Positions 46,629 to 56,800 of a stretch of DNA of 61,980 nt are shown here, in pieces. Origin of the DNA: a bacterium (GTDB lineage Bacteria; UBP14; UBA6098; JAFGQG01); contig JAFGQG010000117.1 of NCBI GenBank assembly GCA_016935765.1, positions 1 to 61,980 on the forward strand, given 5' to 3'. Numbering within the stretch: the first letter of the stretch is position 1; every line of letters begins with the position of its first letter. Position numbers and translations under genes: made by a program. The notes below the pieces were generated by a model. It was not told where the DNA came from and did not search any database. It worked only from the letters and a program-made list of their open reading frames with translations.

Positions 46629-47210
46629 ATGTTCACAGGAATAGTAGAAAATATAGCAAAAGTTAAGTCCGTAATAAACTGGAGAGGACTTAAGAAGATA
46701 GAGTTTGAATGGCTCTCCGGGCAGGTACTTGCCAAAGGTGGGAGTGTCTCAGTAAATGGAGTGTGTCTTACGATAACGGATTTTAAACAAAGTAGAGTGT
46801 TCGTCGAGGTTGTGAAAGAGACGCTGGATAAGTCGAATCTCAGCTCACTTAGAAGTGGTGATTATGTAAATATCGAAACACCGCTGAAATATGGGGGTTT
46901 GCTCGATGGTCATTTCATTCAGGGGCATGTAGATTGTGTCTCGAAAATTGAATATTTCAAGAAGGTAGGAACCGATTACCGCCTTGGTTTTAAAATCGAC
47001 TCAAGGAATAAGAAATACGTGGTCAACAAAGGATTCATTGGGGTTGATGGTATGAGTTTGACTGTGGCAAATTTAAAGGCAAATACGGTCGAAGTTGCCA
47101 TTGTACCGTACACCTATGAGAACACGGTTTTAAAACACCGTCGAGTTGGAGACAAAATTAATATTGAATTTGATGTATTAGGGAAGTATATAGAGAATTT
47201 TATAAAATAA
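46629..47210 (+). CDS. ribE: Riboflavin synthase, alpha subunit
   Basis: Catalyses dismutation of two 6,7-dimethyl-8-ribityllumazine molecules to riboflavin and a pyrimidine in the cytoplasm. At 193 residues it has the usual length. The N-terminal signature MFTGIVE fixes the start at ATG 46629. Two tandem lumazine-binding barrels follow (about 1-97 and 98-190), with SVNGVCLT in the first and GVDGMSLTV in the second, and the family's GHFIQGHVD at about 94-102. The gene heads a cluster with ribBA and ribH; ribD is absent here. No Shine-Dalgarno is present and a promoter-like site lies just upstream, suggesting a leaderless transcript. Assignment is secure. Confidence 0.96.
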   Translation: MFTGIVENIAKVKSVINWRGLKKIEFEWLSGQVLAKGGSVSVNGVCLTITDFKQSRVFVEVVKETLDKSNLSSLRSGDYVNIETPLKYGGLLDGHFIQGHVDCVSKIEYFKKVGTDYRLGFKIDSRNKKYVVNKGFIGVDGMSLTVANLKANTVEVAIVPYTYENTVLKHRRVGDKINIEFDVLGKYIENFIK

Positions 47211-47239
47211 TTGACATATTATTGAATTCATGTTATAAT
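47211..47239 (+). promoter_or_regulatory. ribBA promoter, exact TTGACA-N17-TATAAT
   Basis: A perfect consensus match: -35 at 47211-47216, -10 at 47234-47239, 17-base spacer. It begins immediately after the ribE stop codon. The predicted start (about 47246) leaves a leader of only about 6 bases before ATG 47252. A 12-base palindrome ATTTTATAAAAT (47197-47208) lies just upstream, at the end of ribE. Confidence 0.65.
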
Positions 47240-47251
47240 GATGGTAGAAAG

Positions 47252-48481
47252 ATGAAAAAAGACTGTTTTGCGAAGATAGAAGATGCTCTGGATGAGATAA
47301 AAAAGGGGCATTTTATCATTGTTGTTGATGATGAAGCGAGGGAGAACGAGGGGGATTTCATCATCGCGGCTGAAAAGGTTGGTCCTTCTGAGGTTAATTT
47401 CCTTTCGAAGCATGGTAGGGGGCTGATATGCATACCGATGGCTGGTGAGCGGCTTGATGAGCTCGATCTGCATCCGATGGTTCAGGATAACACGGCATTG
47501 TTAAAGACGGCTTTTACTGTTTCAGTCGATGCCAGGAAGAACGTTACGACTGGGATTTCAGCGCCAGACAGGGCTACAACCATCAAGTTGCTGTTGAATC
47601 CTGACACTAAACCGGAGGATCTTGCTAAGCCCGGGCACATTTTCCCTTTGAAGGCAATGGAGGGGGGTGTATTGAGAAGAGCTGGTCATACTGAAGCGGC
47701 TGTCGATCTTGCGAGGCTTGCAGGTTTATATCCCGCTGGGGTTTTGTGCGAAATAATGGATGATGACGGCACGATGGCAAGGCTTCCCAGACTTATCGAA
47801 ATGTCAAAGCAGTTCGATGTTAAAATCGTAACCATACAGGATTTGATCGCTTACCGGCAGAGAACTGAAAAACTGATTTCTGAGATAACTGTTGTTGATT
47901 GCCCCACCAAATTCGGAAAGTTTCAATTGCATCTTTTCGAGAGCATATTGGACGGTAAGTTTCATCCTGCCCTGGTGAAGGGAGATGTGCAGGGGAAGAA
48001 GAAAGTGCTGGTGAGGGTGCATGATGAATGCCTAACCGGGGATGTATTTGGTTCGAAGCGTTGTGATTGCGGAGTTCAGTTAGGGTGCGCGTTGAGGCAG
48101 ATTGAGAAGGAGGGTCAGGGTGTATTTTTATACATGAGGCAGGAAGGGCGCGGAATAGGGTTCGGACAGAAGATAAAAGCATATCATCTACAGGATTTGG
48201 GTTTGGATACAGTTGAGGCGAATGTAAGGCTGGGTTTCAAACCTGACTTGAGGGATTATGGAATAGGTGCTCAAATCCTGGCAAGCCTGGGGCTGACGAC
48301 AATAAGGCTTTTGACAAATAATCCCAGGAAAGTTGTTGGGCTGGAAGGCTACGGATTACAGGTTGTCGAACGGGTTCCCATACAGGTGGAGCCTTCTGAT
48401 GAAAATATTAATTATCTGAAGACTAAAAAAGAGAAAATGGGGCATATAATGAATTTTGAAGATGAAAAAGATATTAAATAA
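47252..48481 (+). CDS. ribBA: Bifunctional 3,4-dihydroxy-2-butanone-4-phosphate synthase / GTP cyclohydrolase II
   Basis: Makes both precursors of lumazine: DHBP from ribulose 5-phosphate and the pyrimidine from GTP. ATG 47252 (409 residues) is preferred over a TTG at 47222, because the TTG lies inside the promoter spacer. The RibB half (about 1-200) has [10 protein letters not shown] (26-35) and the catalytic loop [16 protein letters not shown]. The RibA half (about 205-405) has the zinc-binding signature [12 protein letters not shown] and the GTP-binding RQEGRGIG motif, then the [12 protein letters not shown] element. A 23-base stretch in the RibA part (48106-48128) recurs exactly at 35529-35551. 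A good Shine-Dalgarno for ribH follows just after the stop. Assignment is secure. Confidence 0.96.
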   Translation: MKKDCFAKIEDALDEIKKGHFIIVVDDEARENEGDFIIAAEKVGPSEVNFLSKHGRGLICIPMAGERLDELDLHPMVQDNTALLKTAFTVSVDARKNVTTGISAPDRATTIKLLLNPDTKPEDLAKPGHIFPLKAMEGGVLRRAGHTEAAVDLARLAGLYPAGVLCEIMDDDGTMARLPRLIEMSKQFDVKIVTIQDLIAYRQRTEKLISEITVVDCPTKFGKFQLHLFESILDGKFHPALVKGDVQGKKKVLVRVHDECLTGDVFGSKRCDCGVQLGCALRQIEKEGQGVFLYMRQEGRGIGFGQKIKAYHLQDLGLDTVEANVRLGFKPDLRDYGIGAQILASLGLTTIRLLTNNPRKVVGLEGYGLQVVERVPIQVEPSDENINYLKTKKEKMGHIMNFEDEKDIK

Positions 48482-48493
48482 GGAGAATTAAAA

Positions 48494-48958
48494 ATGGTTG
48501 CTCAATTTGATGGAAATTTTAATGGGAAGGACGTTAAGATAGGGATCGTGGTCAGCAGATTCAACGATTTCATAACGAGGAACCTGCTGGAAGGGGCTCT
48601 TGACTGCCTCCGCAGGCACGGAGTCTCTGAAGATCAATATGATGTTGTCTGGGTTCCCGGGTCCTTTGAAATTCCTGTTACTGCAAAAAAATTGGTGCAA
48701 AAAGGCAGCTATAACGGTTTGATATGCCTGGGAGCGGTCATAAGAGGTGATACTCCCCATTTTGATTTTATTGCTTCCGAGGTTACAAAAGGGATAGCAA
48801 ACCTGAGCATGAACGAAGGTTTTCCGGTTAGTTTTGGTATAATCACGGCAGATAGTATAGAGCAAGCTATCGAAAGAGCTGGAACGAAAGCTGGTAATAA
48901 AGGCTGGCAGGCTGCTCTCACTATTTTGGAAATGGTCGATTTATTTAAGAAACTGTAG
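48494..48958 (+). CDS. ribH: 6,7-dimethyl-8-ribityllumazine synthase
   Basis: Condenses DHBP with the ribitylamino-pyrimidine to give lumazine, the substrate of RibE. At 154 residues it has the normal length. Visible motifs are SRFND (21-25), the VPGSFEIP loop (54-61), and RGDTPHFDF (84-92) with the catalytic His89. AAGGAG lies about 8 bases before the ATG, and the gene starts 12 bases after ribBA. Icosahedral or pentameric assembly is typical of the family and not deducible here. Assignment is secure. Confidence 0.96.
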   Translation: MVAQFDGNFNGKDVKIGIVVSRFNDFITRNLLEGALDCLRRHGVSEDQYDVVWVPGSFEIPVTAKKLVQKGSYNGLICLGAVIRGDTPHFDFIASEVTKGIANLSMNEGFPVSFGIITADSIEQAIERAGTKAGNKGWQAALTILEMVDLFKKL

Positions 48959-48969
48959 AGAATACTGTT

Positions 48970-49392
48970 TTGGGCCAGAGAAGAGAAGCAAGAAAATTAA
49001 CCCTGATTTCACTGTACTCATGGGAAGTAGCACAGGAGCAGGAAATAGAGAAGATAATTGATTATTGTCTGCAATTCAATGAATTTGAAGGGTGCGAAGA
49101 ATTTTATAAAGATTTGTTATACACGATAATACAGCATGTTGAAAAGATAGATGCTTTGATAGTTGAAAAAAGTAAAAACTGGGATTTTGAAAGGATATCG
49201 ATCATTGATAAAAACATACTCAGGATTGGCATTGCGGAACTGTTGTTTTTTCCGGATATTCCTCCTAAAAGCTCTATAGATGAAGGAATAGAATTGGCGA
49301 AAGTCTATGGTTCGAAAAAATCATCTAATTTCGTGAATGGAATCCTGGACGCAGTATATCATGATATCTTAGCCCAGGAGGAGAATGTTTGA
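48970..49392 (+). CDS. nusB: Transcription antitermination factor NusB
   Basis: NusB binds boxA RNA with NusE (S10) and supports rRNA antitermination. It has 140 residues, the usual length. It opens with GQRREARKLTLISLYSWE and has the conserved C-terminal helices RISIIDKNILRIGIAELLF and SSNFVNGILDAVYHD. The start is TTG 48970, chosen because the family begins exactly here and no ATG is nearby. The ribH-nusB neighbourhood is common in bacteria. The next gene begins immediately after its stop codon. Confidence 0.94.
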   Translation: MGQRREARKLTLISLYSWEVAQEQEIEKIIDYCLQFNEFEGCEEFYKDLLYTIIQHVEKIDALIVEKSKNWDFERISIIDKNILRIGIAELLFFPDIPPKSSIDEGIELAKVYGSKKSSNFVNGILDAVYHDILAQEENV

Positions 49393-50118
49393 ATGCTGAT
49401 CGCGCTAATATCTGATATTCATGGTAACCTGGAGGCTTTAGAGGCAGCCAGGAATATAATAGAGAAGATCGAGCCCGATAAAACAATCTGTCTTGGTGAT
49501 GTAGTTGGTTATGGAGCGAACCCTTCAGAGTGTTTGCAGATTATCAGAGAGATGGTGTCATTGTGCATTGCGGGTAACCATGATAGCGCAGTAGCCGGAT
49601 TAACGCATATTGATACTTTCACTACCTACGCTAAGGAGGCGCTGCTGTGGACGATTAAAAGAATGACACCAGAAGAGAAGAAATATTTGTCGGCTTTACC
49701 GATGGTCTATGAATATAGAGATTTTTTATTTGTGCACGCATCCCCTTCAGAACCTGGAAAATGGGGTTATATTCAATCTAATCACGAAGCTATGGCAGCA
49801 TTTCAGGCATTGAAAAATAAAATTTGCTTTGTAGGGCATACTCATATACCTTATGTTTGGGTTTTTATGGATGAAGGTTTTTATCCTGAAGAATCCGTGG
49901 TTTATAGATTAGAAAGTTCGAAAAAATATATAGTAAATATTGGAAGTATAGGACAACCCCGTGATAAAAATCCTAAGGGCAGTATTATGATATTTGACAC
50001 TGAGCAGTTAACTATCAAACTTATAAGGTTCGACTATACTATTGGAACAGCCCAGAAAAAGATCCTTGAAGCCGGTCTTCCAAATGAACTGGCTATAAGG
50101 CTTGGTAACGGAATATAA
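49393..50118 (+). CDS. YfcE/MJ0936-type metallophosphoesterase
   Basis: Predicted cytoplasmic phosphoesterase (Metallophos_2 family, 241 residues) using two metal ions. The metal ligands are visible: D8-x-H10 in ISDIHG, D36 in LGDVVGYG, N62-H63 in AGNHD, and the GHTH motif near residue 155 followed by IPYV. AGGAGG precedes ATG 49393, and the gene begins immediately after nusB, so the two are probably co-transcribed. Substrate is unknown; such enzymes act on phosphodiesters or small phosphomonoesters. It lies within a housekeeping operon and shows nothing unusual. Confidence 0.88.
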   Translation: MLIALISDIHGNLEALEAARNIIEKIEPDKTICLGDVVGYGANPSECLQIIREMVSLCIAGNHDSAVAGLTHIDTFTTYAKEALLWTIKRMTPEEKKYLSALPMVYEYRDFLFVHASPSEPGKWGYIQSNHEAMAAFQALKNKICFVGHTHIPYVWVFMDEGFYPEESVVYRLESSKKYIVNIGSIGQPRDKNPKGSIMIFDTEQLTIKLIRFDYTIGTAQKKILEAGLPNELAIRLGNGI

Positions 50119-50147
50119 TGGTTATAAAAAGTCAGGAGGTATAATAG

Positions 50148-52754
50148 ATGGATACCAATAATAGCGCAAACATGGCGAAATCGGAATTCCCATGGAAAAT
50201 TATCAACTGGATTGCAGCCGCGGTGGTATTTTTATTCACTTTTATTATTTATGCCAGGACTACTCAGGTCTCGGTTTCGTTCTGGGATTGCGGAGAGTTT
50301 ATTGCTACATCTTATATTCTGGGAGTTCCTCATCCGCCCGGCGCTCCGCTGTTCATACTTATAGGGCGGGTTATTTCCATGATTCCGCTACCTTTCACCC
50401 CTACATTTTTAATCAACCTGTATTCTTCGCTTACGAATGCTCTTAGCATCCTGATGATATACCTCATCATCAGCTATTCTTTAAGCAAGTGGTTCATTAA
50501 AGTCAGTAATACAGTTCAAGCTATGATCGTGTTGGCGGGAGCTATAAGTGGTGCTTTGATTGCGGCATTCTCGAACACTTACTGGAACAACGCTATCGAG
50601 GCAGAAGTATATGGAGTGTCTATGTTTCTGGTATCCCTTGTTGTATATCTTGCGTTAAGATGGGCGGATAATCATAAAGACCCGGCGAGTGATAAATACC
50701 TGATATTCATTCCGTTCTTATTATACCTTGGAGTGGGAGTCCACATGACGACCTTGATAATGTTACCGCCAGTGTTTCTATTTATAATCTTTATATCTGA
50801 AGAGAAAAGGAAGAGTATTTTATTCTGGTTCACCTGGGCGGTTCTATTTTCTGTAGCAACCGCTTTTAAACTGTTCCTGATAACTATGGTTTTAGGGCTT
50901 TTGGTTGCTCTCGTGGGCGCTCTCCTTACTGCGGGAAAATCAGCCCGTAACTGGCGATTAGCTTTCATTACGCTCCTGGTTTGCGGAATAGGTTTTACAA
51001 CTTACGGTATCATCCCGATAAGATCGTTCCACAACCCAATGATCGACGAAAATGATCCGGAGACACTTCACGCATTTCAGGATTATATGGATAGAAAACA
51101 GTACGGGCAGGAGTCCATGTGGTCGTCAATGTTTAAGAGAAAAGCCGATTGGCAGCACCAGTTCGGTTTTTGTTTTCACGAAGGGGGCGTTCATAAAACG
51201 CAAAGCGGAAAAACTATCTATGCTGAATCCATGCTGGAAAGGATGGGTTTCTGGAGACAATTCTCAACCCAGTATACCCGCAATCGCAAAGCTTCTCTGA
51301 ATGGATTGATCCCTTTTATCCTGATATTGATAGGGTTATGGGGTCAATACAAACAAGACAGGAGGCGATGGGTCTTGCTTTTCCTGGTCCTGTTGGTCTC
51401 AACCCTGGGGCTGCTTTTCTATATGAACTTTTCGGACGGGTTGCATGGCACCAGGCTCGAAGTCAGAATAAGAGACTATTTCTACACCCCTGGATTCATG
51501 TTTATGGGTATGTGGATAGGCATTGGCTTCGCTACAATTCTATCCTTCATATATAACCTGAAAAAGAAACTCGATGCTGCTGAAATTATTAGCGGAGCGC
51601 TTGCAGTTGTATGTACCTTTACCTTCTTAATACCGTTGACGCAGTATTATTTCGAGCATGACAGGTCGAGAAACTGGATACCTGAAGACTACGCCTATAA
51701 TATTCTTCAATCATGTGAGAAGAATGCCATTATTTTTACCAATGGAGATAATGATACGTTTCCAGTTTGGTTTATTCAAGCAGTAAACAGTGTCAGAACC
51801 GATGTGAGGGTCGCCAACTTGAGCCTGCTTAATACTAATTGGTACATAAAACAGCTTAAGAATCAGATGGGTATCGATATATCATTCTCGGACGCGAAGA
51901 TAGATAAATTAAAGCCCTACAGGACTGAAAATGGCATTGTCAGGGTTCAGGATATAATGGTTAAGCATATCATTAATAACGCGGATGTGGTCGAAACGCC
52001 CGATGGGGAACTCAAAATTGATCCTCCAATCTATTTTGCAGTTACTGTGTCGCCGAGCAACAAGCTGAATTATGAACCGTTCCTCTCCATGGAAGGTCTT
52101 GTTTACAAGCTCACTACCGACAAAGGTAAGAGGCAGGTCGGCAAGGAAATGATGAAGGAAAACTTATTTAAAGTATATAAATTCAGGGGACTTGCCGATA
52201 CTACTATTTACAAGGACGATAATTCAAAGAAGCTTTTACAGAACTATACTACCGCTTTCATGACTTTAGCTTTGCAGCAGAAGCAGGATGGAGAGTTAGC
52301 TGAAGCTATAGAAACGATGGAATACGCGCAAGATGTTCTGGGCTATGATTGGCGTTCCTACGTTTATCTTGCTAATCTCTATTCTGAAGCCGGCGAGGTA
52401 GATAAGTTAGATGAAATTTACACTGAAACCATGGCTAATGATAAATATAACGCGGATGTTTACAGGGTTTTTTCGGACATATTTATCAGAGCCGGGATGC
52501 AGGATAGGGGTCTGAACCTCCTGGAAACTGGTTATAAAATGATGCCTAATAATGAAAACCTTTTTAAAACGCTGGCATACTATTATAACAAATATGGTAA
52601 AAATACTGAAATGGAAGCTCTTGTTCAGGATTGGATGGCGAGGCATCCTGATGACGAGGAATTGAAAAAATATTTCCAGAGAAGGGCGGCACCACAGCCC
52701 CAAACTGAAACACATACTCTTCCTATGGCACCAGTTACTGAGGATGATGAGTAA
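50148..52754 (+). CDS. DUF2723 membrane protein with C-terminal helical (TPR-like) repeats
   Basis: An 868-residue multi-pass membrane protein. It carries the DUF2723/TMEM260 signature near the N-terminus (residues about 44-70: FWDCGEFIATSYILGV then PHPPGAPLF). About a dozen hydrophobic segments span residues 20-510, followed by a soluble region and a TPR-like helical tail (about 690-850). TMEM260-type proteins are protein O-mannosyltransferases of the GT-C fold in animals; bacterial members are thought to be glycosyltransferases using lipid-linked sugars, and that function is inferred here. AGGAGG lies 8 bases upstream of ATG 50148. The flippase-like gene follows, which fits lipid-linked sugar metabolism. 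Family assignment is strong, substrate unknown. Confidence 0.87.
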   Translation: MDTNNSANMAKSEFPWKIINWIAAAVVFLFTFIIYARTTQVSVSFWDCGEFIATSYILGVPHPPGAPLFILIGRVISMIPLPFTPTFLINLYSSLTNALSILMIYLIISYSLSKWFIKVSNTVQAMIVLAGAISGALIAAFSNTYWNNAIEAEVYGVSMFLVSLVVYLALRWADNHKDPASDKYLIFIPFLLYLGVGVHMTTLIMLPPVFLFIIFISEEKRKSILFWFTWAVLFSVATAFKLFLITMVLGLLVALVGALLTAGKSARNWRLAFITLLVCGIGFTTYGIIPIRSFHNPMIDENDPETLHAFQDYMDRKQYGQESMWSSMFKRKADWQHQFGFCFHEGGVHKTQSGKTIYAESMLERMGFWRQFSTQYTRNRKASLNGLIPFILILIGLWGQYKQDRRRWVLLFLVLLVSTLGLLFYMNFSDGLHGTRLEVRIRDYFYTPGFMFMGMWIGIGFATILSFIYNLKKKLDAAEIISGALAVVCTFTFLIPLTQYYFEHDRSRNWIPEDYAYNILQSCEKNAIIFTNGDNDTFPVWFIQAVNSVRTDVRVANLSLLNTNWYIKQLKNQMGIDISFSDAKIDKLKPYRTENGIVRVQDIMVKHIINNADVVETPDGELKIDPPIYFAVTVSPSNKLNYEPFLSMEGLVYKLTTDKGKRQVGKEMMKENLFKVYKFRGLADTTIYKDDNSKKLLQNYTTAFMTLALQQKQDGELAEAIETMEYAQDVLGYDWRSYVYLANLYSEAGEVDKLDEIYTETMANDKYNADVYRVFSDIFIRAGMQDRGLNLLETGYKMMPNNENLFKTLAYYYNKYGKNTEMEALVQDWMARHPDDEELKKYFQRRAAPQPQTETHTLPMAPVTEDDE

Positions 52755-52843
52755 GAAAATAGGAATTGAAAAACCTAATTCAAATAAGAAGTTAAAATAA
52801 CGGGAGTATTTGAGTTTGAAAGAGAAGTGTAGAGGGAATTAAG

Positions 52844-53821
52844 ATGGATGTGGACCAGGAAAAAGTAAAGAATAAGAAGTTTAACTGGACATTGATTATA
52901 AAAATTCTGATCAGTGCGGCTATTTTGCTTTTCCTGATATATAAAGTAGATTTAGTCATGGTGTTTTCACTGGTTAGGAGGTTGCGCTGGACAGATATTC
53001 TCATTTTATTCTGTTTTTACCTGTTCACTCTCGTTTTTGCATCGATAAGGTGGAAAATCCTCTTAAAGGTCAAAAACATCGCAGTGAGCGTGGTAACCAC
53101 TTATAAATTGTACTTGATAGGCTTCTTTTTTAACAATTTTTTACCTACGGGTATAGGGGGAGATGTCGCTAGAGGCTGGCACGTTGCCCGTAAATCGAAA
53201 ATGATAAAGGAATCGATCGCTTCGATCTTCATTGAGAGAATGCTAGGTCTGCTTGCCACCCTTACGATTGCGCTTGTAATGCTTCCGTTCAGTAAGATTC
53301 CAGGGAATATTAAATTGCTGATTGTTGTCATGAACTGTATCGTGTGGCTGATAGTTCTTGGTTTCTATTTCAGGTTTTCAGCCCGGTTTATCATCAAGGT
53401 TATGGATTCGATGCCTTTTAAAAAGGTCAGTAAAAAAATCGCGCAATTTATCGAATCGGTGCACCTTTTTAGAGAAAACACAAAAGCTCTATTATTGACC
53501 TTCTTCTTTTCAATATTGTATCAGTTTTCGTTGATATTCTATTTCTTCCTTGTTGGATATTTTCTGGGTGTTAATGTAGATTTTAAATTATACCTCGTGT
53601 TCGTTCCCATAGTCTGGATAGTGAGTTTAGTACCAATTTCCCTTAATGCTATTGGAGTGAGGGAAGCTAGTTTCGCCTTTTTCTTTCAACAGATCGGAAA
53701 GCCTGGAGGGGAAGGCTTCATCGTGTCGCTGTTAGGTTTTTTGGTTGTTGTTTTCACGAGTTTACTAGGTGGGATTTTCTTTCTCCTGGAGAAGGACGGC
53801 TATAAAAAAGCTCCAGCTTGA
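52844..53821 (+). CDS. Flippase-like domain membrane protein (UPF0104 / LPG synthase transmembrane family)
   Basis: 325 residues with about eight hydrophobic segments, matching the YbhN/AglD-like flippase-like domain family (PF03706). Characteristic elements are NNFLPTGIGGDVARGW (about 96-111), then SIASIFIERMLGLLA (about 125-139), and near the C-terminus PISLNAIGVREASFAF (about 264-279). Members influence transfer or flipping of lipid-linked head groups or glycans; the specific activity cannot be read from the sequence. It lies about 90 bases after the DUF2723 gene and overlaps the start region of smc. GAGGG precedes ATG 52844. Confidence 0.85.
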   Translation: MDVDQEKVKNKKFNWTLIIKILISAAILLFLIYKVDLVMVFSLVRRLRWTDILILFCFYLFTLVFASIRWKILLKVKNIAVSVVTTYKLYLIGFFFNNFLPTGIGGDVARGWHVARKSKMIKESIASIFIERMLGLLATLTIALVMLPFSKIPGNIKLLIVVMNCIVWLIVLGFYFRFSARFIIKVMDSMPFKKVSKKIAQFIESVHLFRENTKALLLTFFFSILYQFSLIFYFFLVGYFLGVNVDFKLYLVFVPIVWIVSLVPISLNAIGVREASFAFFFQQIGKPGGEGFIVSLLGFLVVVFTSLLGGIFFLLEKDGYKKAPA

Positions 53822-53835
53822 TATGTGATAATGAA

Positions 53836-56800
53836 ATGTATTTGAAAGAGCTATACATAAAAGGATTTAAATCCTTTCCTAAGCCCATCAGGCTGCAGTT
53901 CAGTAAGGGCGTCTCGGCTATAGTCGGTCCCAATGGCTGCGGTAAAACTAACATAATGGACGCTATTAGATGGGCACTTGGGGAGCAGAAAACCACCGCT
54001 CTTCGCAGCGACAGAATGGCAGGGGTTATCTTTAAAGGAACACAGACCAGAAAACCCCTTGCTTCGGCTGAAGTATCATTAATGCTGGGAGAAGCGCAGG
54101 GCTTGTTGTCCAACGAACCCGATGTTAAGGAAGTAGTAATCACCAGGCAGATGCTGCAATCGGGAGAGGGAAGTTATTATATTAATAATACTCCATGCCG
54201 GCTGAAGGATATTCATCGAATGCTCCTGGATACCGGAATTGGAATATCTTTTTATTCGCTCATAGAGCAATCAATGATAGAGAGAATACTTGGCGGTAAT
54301 GTTGAAGATAGAAGAATGTTATTCGAAGAGGCTTCTCAGATAATGAAGTATAAAATGGATAAGCACGTTACTGAATTGAAGTTAGAGAGAACTAAACAGG
54401 CAAGATTCCAGATTCAGATTAAGATCGATGAGAGAAGCGAAATAGTCAAAAACCTTCATAAACAGGTCAAAAGAGCAGAAAGGTATAATACGATCAGGGC
54501 AAAGTTCAAAGACGCATCCATCAAAGTTGAATTGCATAACTTTGGCGTATTAATGAAAGACCAAACAGAAAAGGAAAAGCTGAAGGAAGAGCGCGCAACC
54601 GAGGCTTTGATAAAACAGAATGAGATAAATAAGCTTGAAATAGAGAAAGCGGATTTCGACCTTAAGAAGGCTGAGAAGGATAAGGAAGTCAGGCATTCAT
54701 CTCAAGAGATTCAGAAGATGTCGAATGCGCTGTTCGAAAAGAGATCAAAAGGCATGGAGCTTGAAAACATCATTGGTTTGAATAATCAGAGGATTAATAC
54801 TTTAGAGGAAAATATCGTTAATAACGGAGGCTTAATTGAATCGAAAAGGAAAGAGAAAGAGGACCTCCTAACCGAGTTTGAACGAAAACAGGAAGAACTG
54901 GTTAATCTCAATGAAGAGCTGGAGAAAATTGAGCAAGAAGCTTCTGAGCATAGTGAGTTTTTGTTAAGCTGTAAAAAGGATGTTGGGATAAAATCCGCTG
55001 CTTTTAAGCAATCTGAATTTGCCTACAATGAGTGTGTGAATTCAAAAACGAATTTTGCAAATCGAATGAGTGTTTTAGAAGCGACTAGGGAAAAGAACAT
55101 TGAGCTTAGAGATGAAATCGAAAATGAAATCAAGGTTTTACAGGGCGAGATAAAAACCAGGGAAGAAGATTATGCTAAAAGTGAAAAAGAAGTGACACTC
55201 CTGAATAGCGATATTTCAGAACTTGATGATTTGGTTGAGAGTTTGAAAAACGAGGTCGGAGATTTACAGAAAAAAATAATAGCTAATAAATTTGAGACAG
55301 AGTCTGTAAAGGAACGGATTTCTATAATAGATGATATTGAGAATAAAAATCTTCAAACCCAGAGGGGAATTGAGAAGTTGCTTGGAGAGGCGCATAAATA
55401 CGGTATAAAGGGTAGATTAACCGACCTTCTCGAAGTTGATCCAGAATATACGGCTGGTATCGATAATTTTATTGAAAACTATGGTGATGCGCTGGTTTGC
55501 AGTGACCTGGCTAAAGCCATTGAAGCTATAAAAATGCTTGTTCAGGAAGGGGGACGAGCGTCGATTATAGTTATAGACCAGTTGGAAGATGAGAAAGTAA
55601 CCTCCTCATTTGATGAACCCACAATGAAAAGAAGTGAGGAGATAGTTAAAATAAATAGAGAAGTTCAGCAATTAGGAAAACTAATTAAAAACCTGTGGGT
55701 GGTCGATAAGATAGAAGACCTCAAGAAAATCGGTGAAAGTAATTGTGGTGTTGTTTCAAAAATGGGCGAATTCTATTATAAAAATGGGCTGTTGCGAGGA
55801 GGCAAGGTAGAGTCAAGAGAAATTGGACCATTCAGGAGAAAAGAAGAAAAGAAGAGGCTGAATTCAAGACTGGCTGATCTGAATGAGGAACTTAATGACC
55901 TGGAAAATAAAGAAGAGACTAAACAGCAGGAACTGGAAGCAAATAACCGAAAACTGGATGAGTATGATGAACTCAAAAATAAAGCATTAAACGGTTATAA
56001 CCGCATTAAAGCCGACTATGATAATAAGAATTTTCAGTTTAAACTGAAGGTAAATGAAAAAGAAAATGTTGATAGCAAGCTTCAGGAAATAGAAAATGAC
56101 TACGATCAGATAAAAGAAAAATATGATGAATACTTGAAAAATGAAAGCATACTGAGAGAACAAAGGGATAAACTTGAGAAGGAATTCAATAAGATAGAGA
56201 TTGAATATGAGAATAACCAGGTAATTGAAAAGGAAATAGATGGTAAGCGTTTAAAATTAGATATTGAAAAGGTAAGGTTGACCGGCGAAATTACTACTAA
56301 TGAGCAGGAACAGGAAAGATTGGATCTTGAGTGCAAGAGTATAAGTGAATCCATGCAGAAAGCGAAAGAGGAGATTGTGGAGTTGAAGGAGACGGTAAAG
56401 GAGAATAAAGAGCTTAAAAACCTGATAGAGGTGGAAAGAGAGAAGTTGGTAGAAGAAAGAGATAATGAAAGTACAAGGTTAGAATCACTTGAAGCAGAGC
56501 AGGATCAGCTTCAGTATGAAATAAACAGGCTGACGAATGAAATCGCGGTTTTAGAAGGCGGTAAGAAACAAATCGAGAACAGGATAAACGACATTGAGAA
56601 GGAGATACTGAGTTTATCTTTAAGGAAGGAGAACATTTCCAATAGGGTGCAACACGATTTTGAAGTAAATATAGAAGAATTAGAGCCCGAATTCCTGGAG
56701 GATGATGAGATATACAAATTAACTGGCACCATCAGCAGATATGAGCAGCAATTAGAAGAAATAGGAAGTGTAAGCTCCACGGTTTTTGATGAATACGAGG

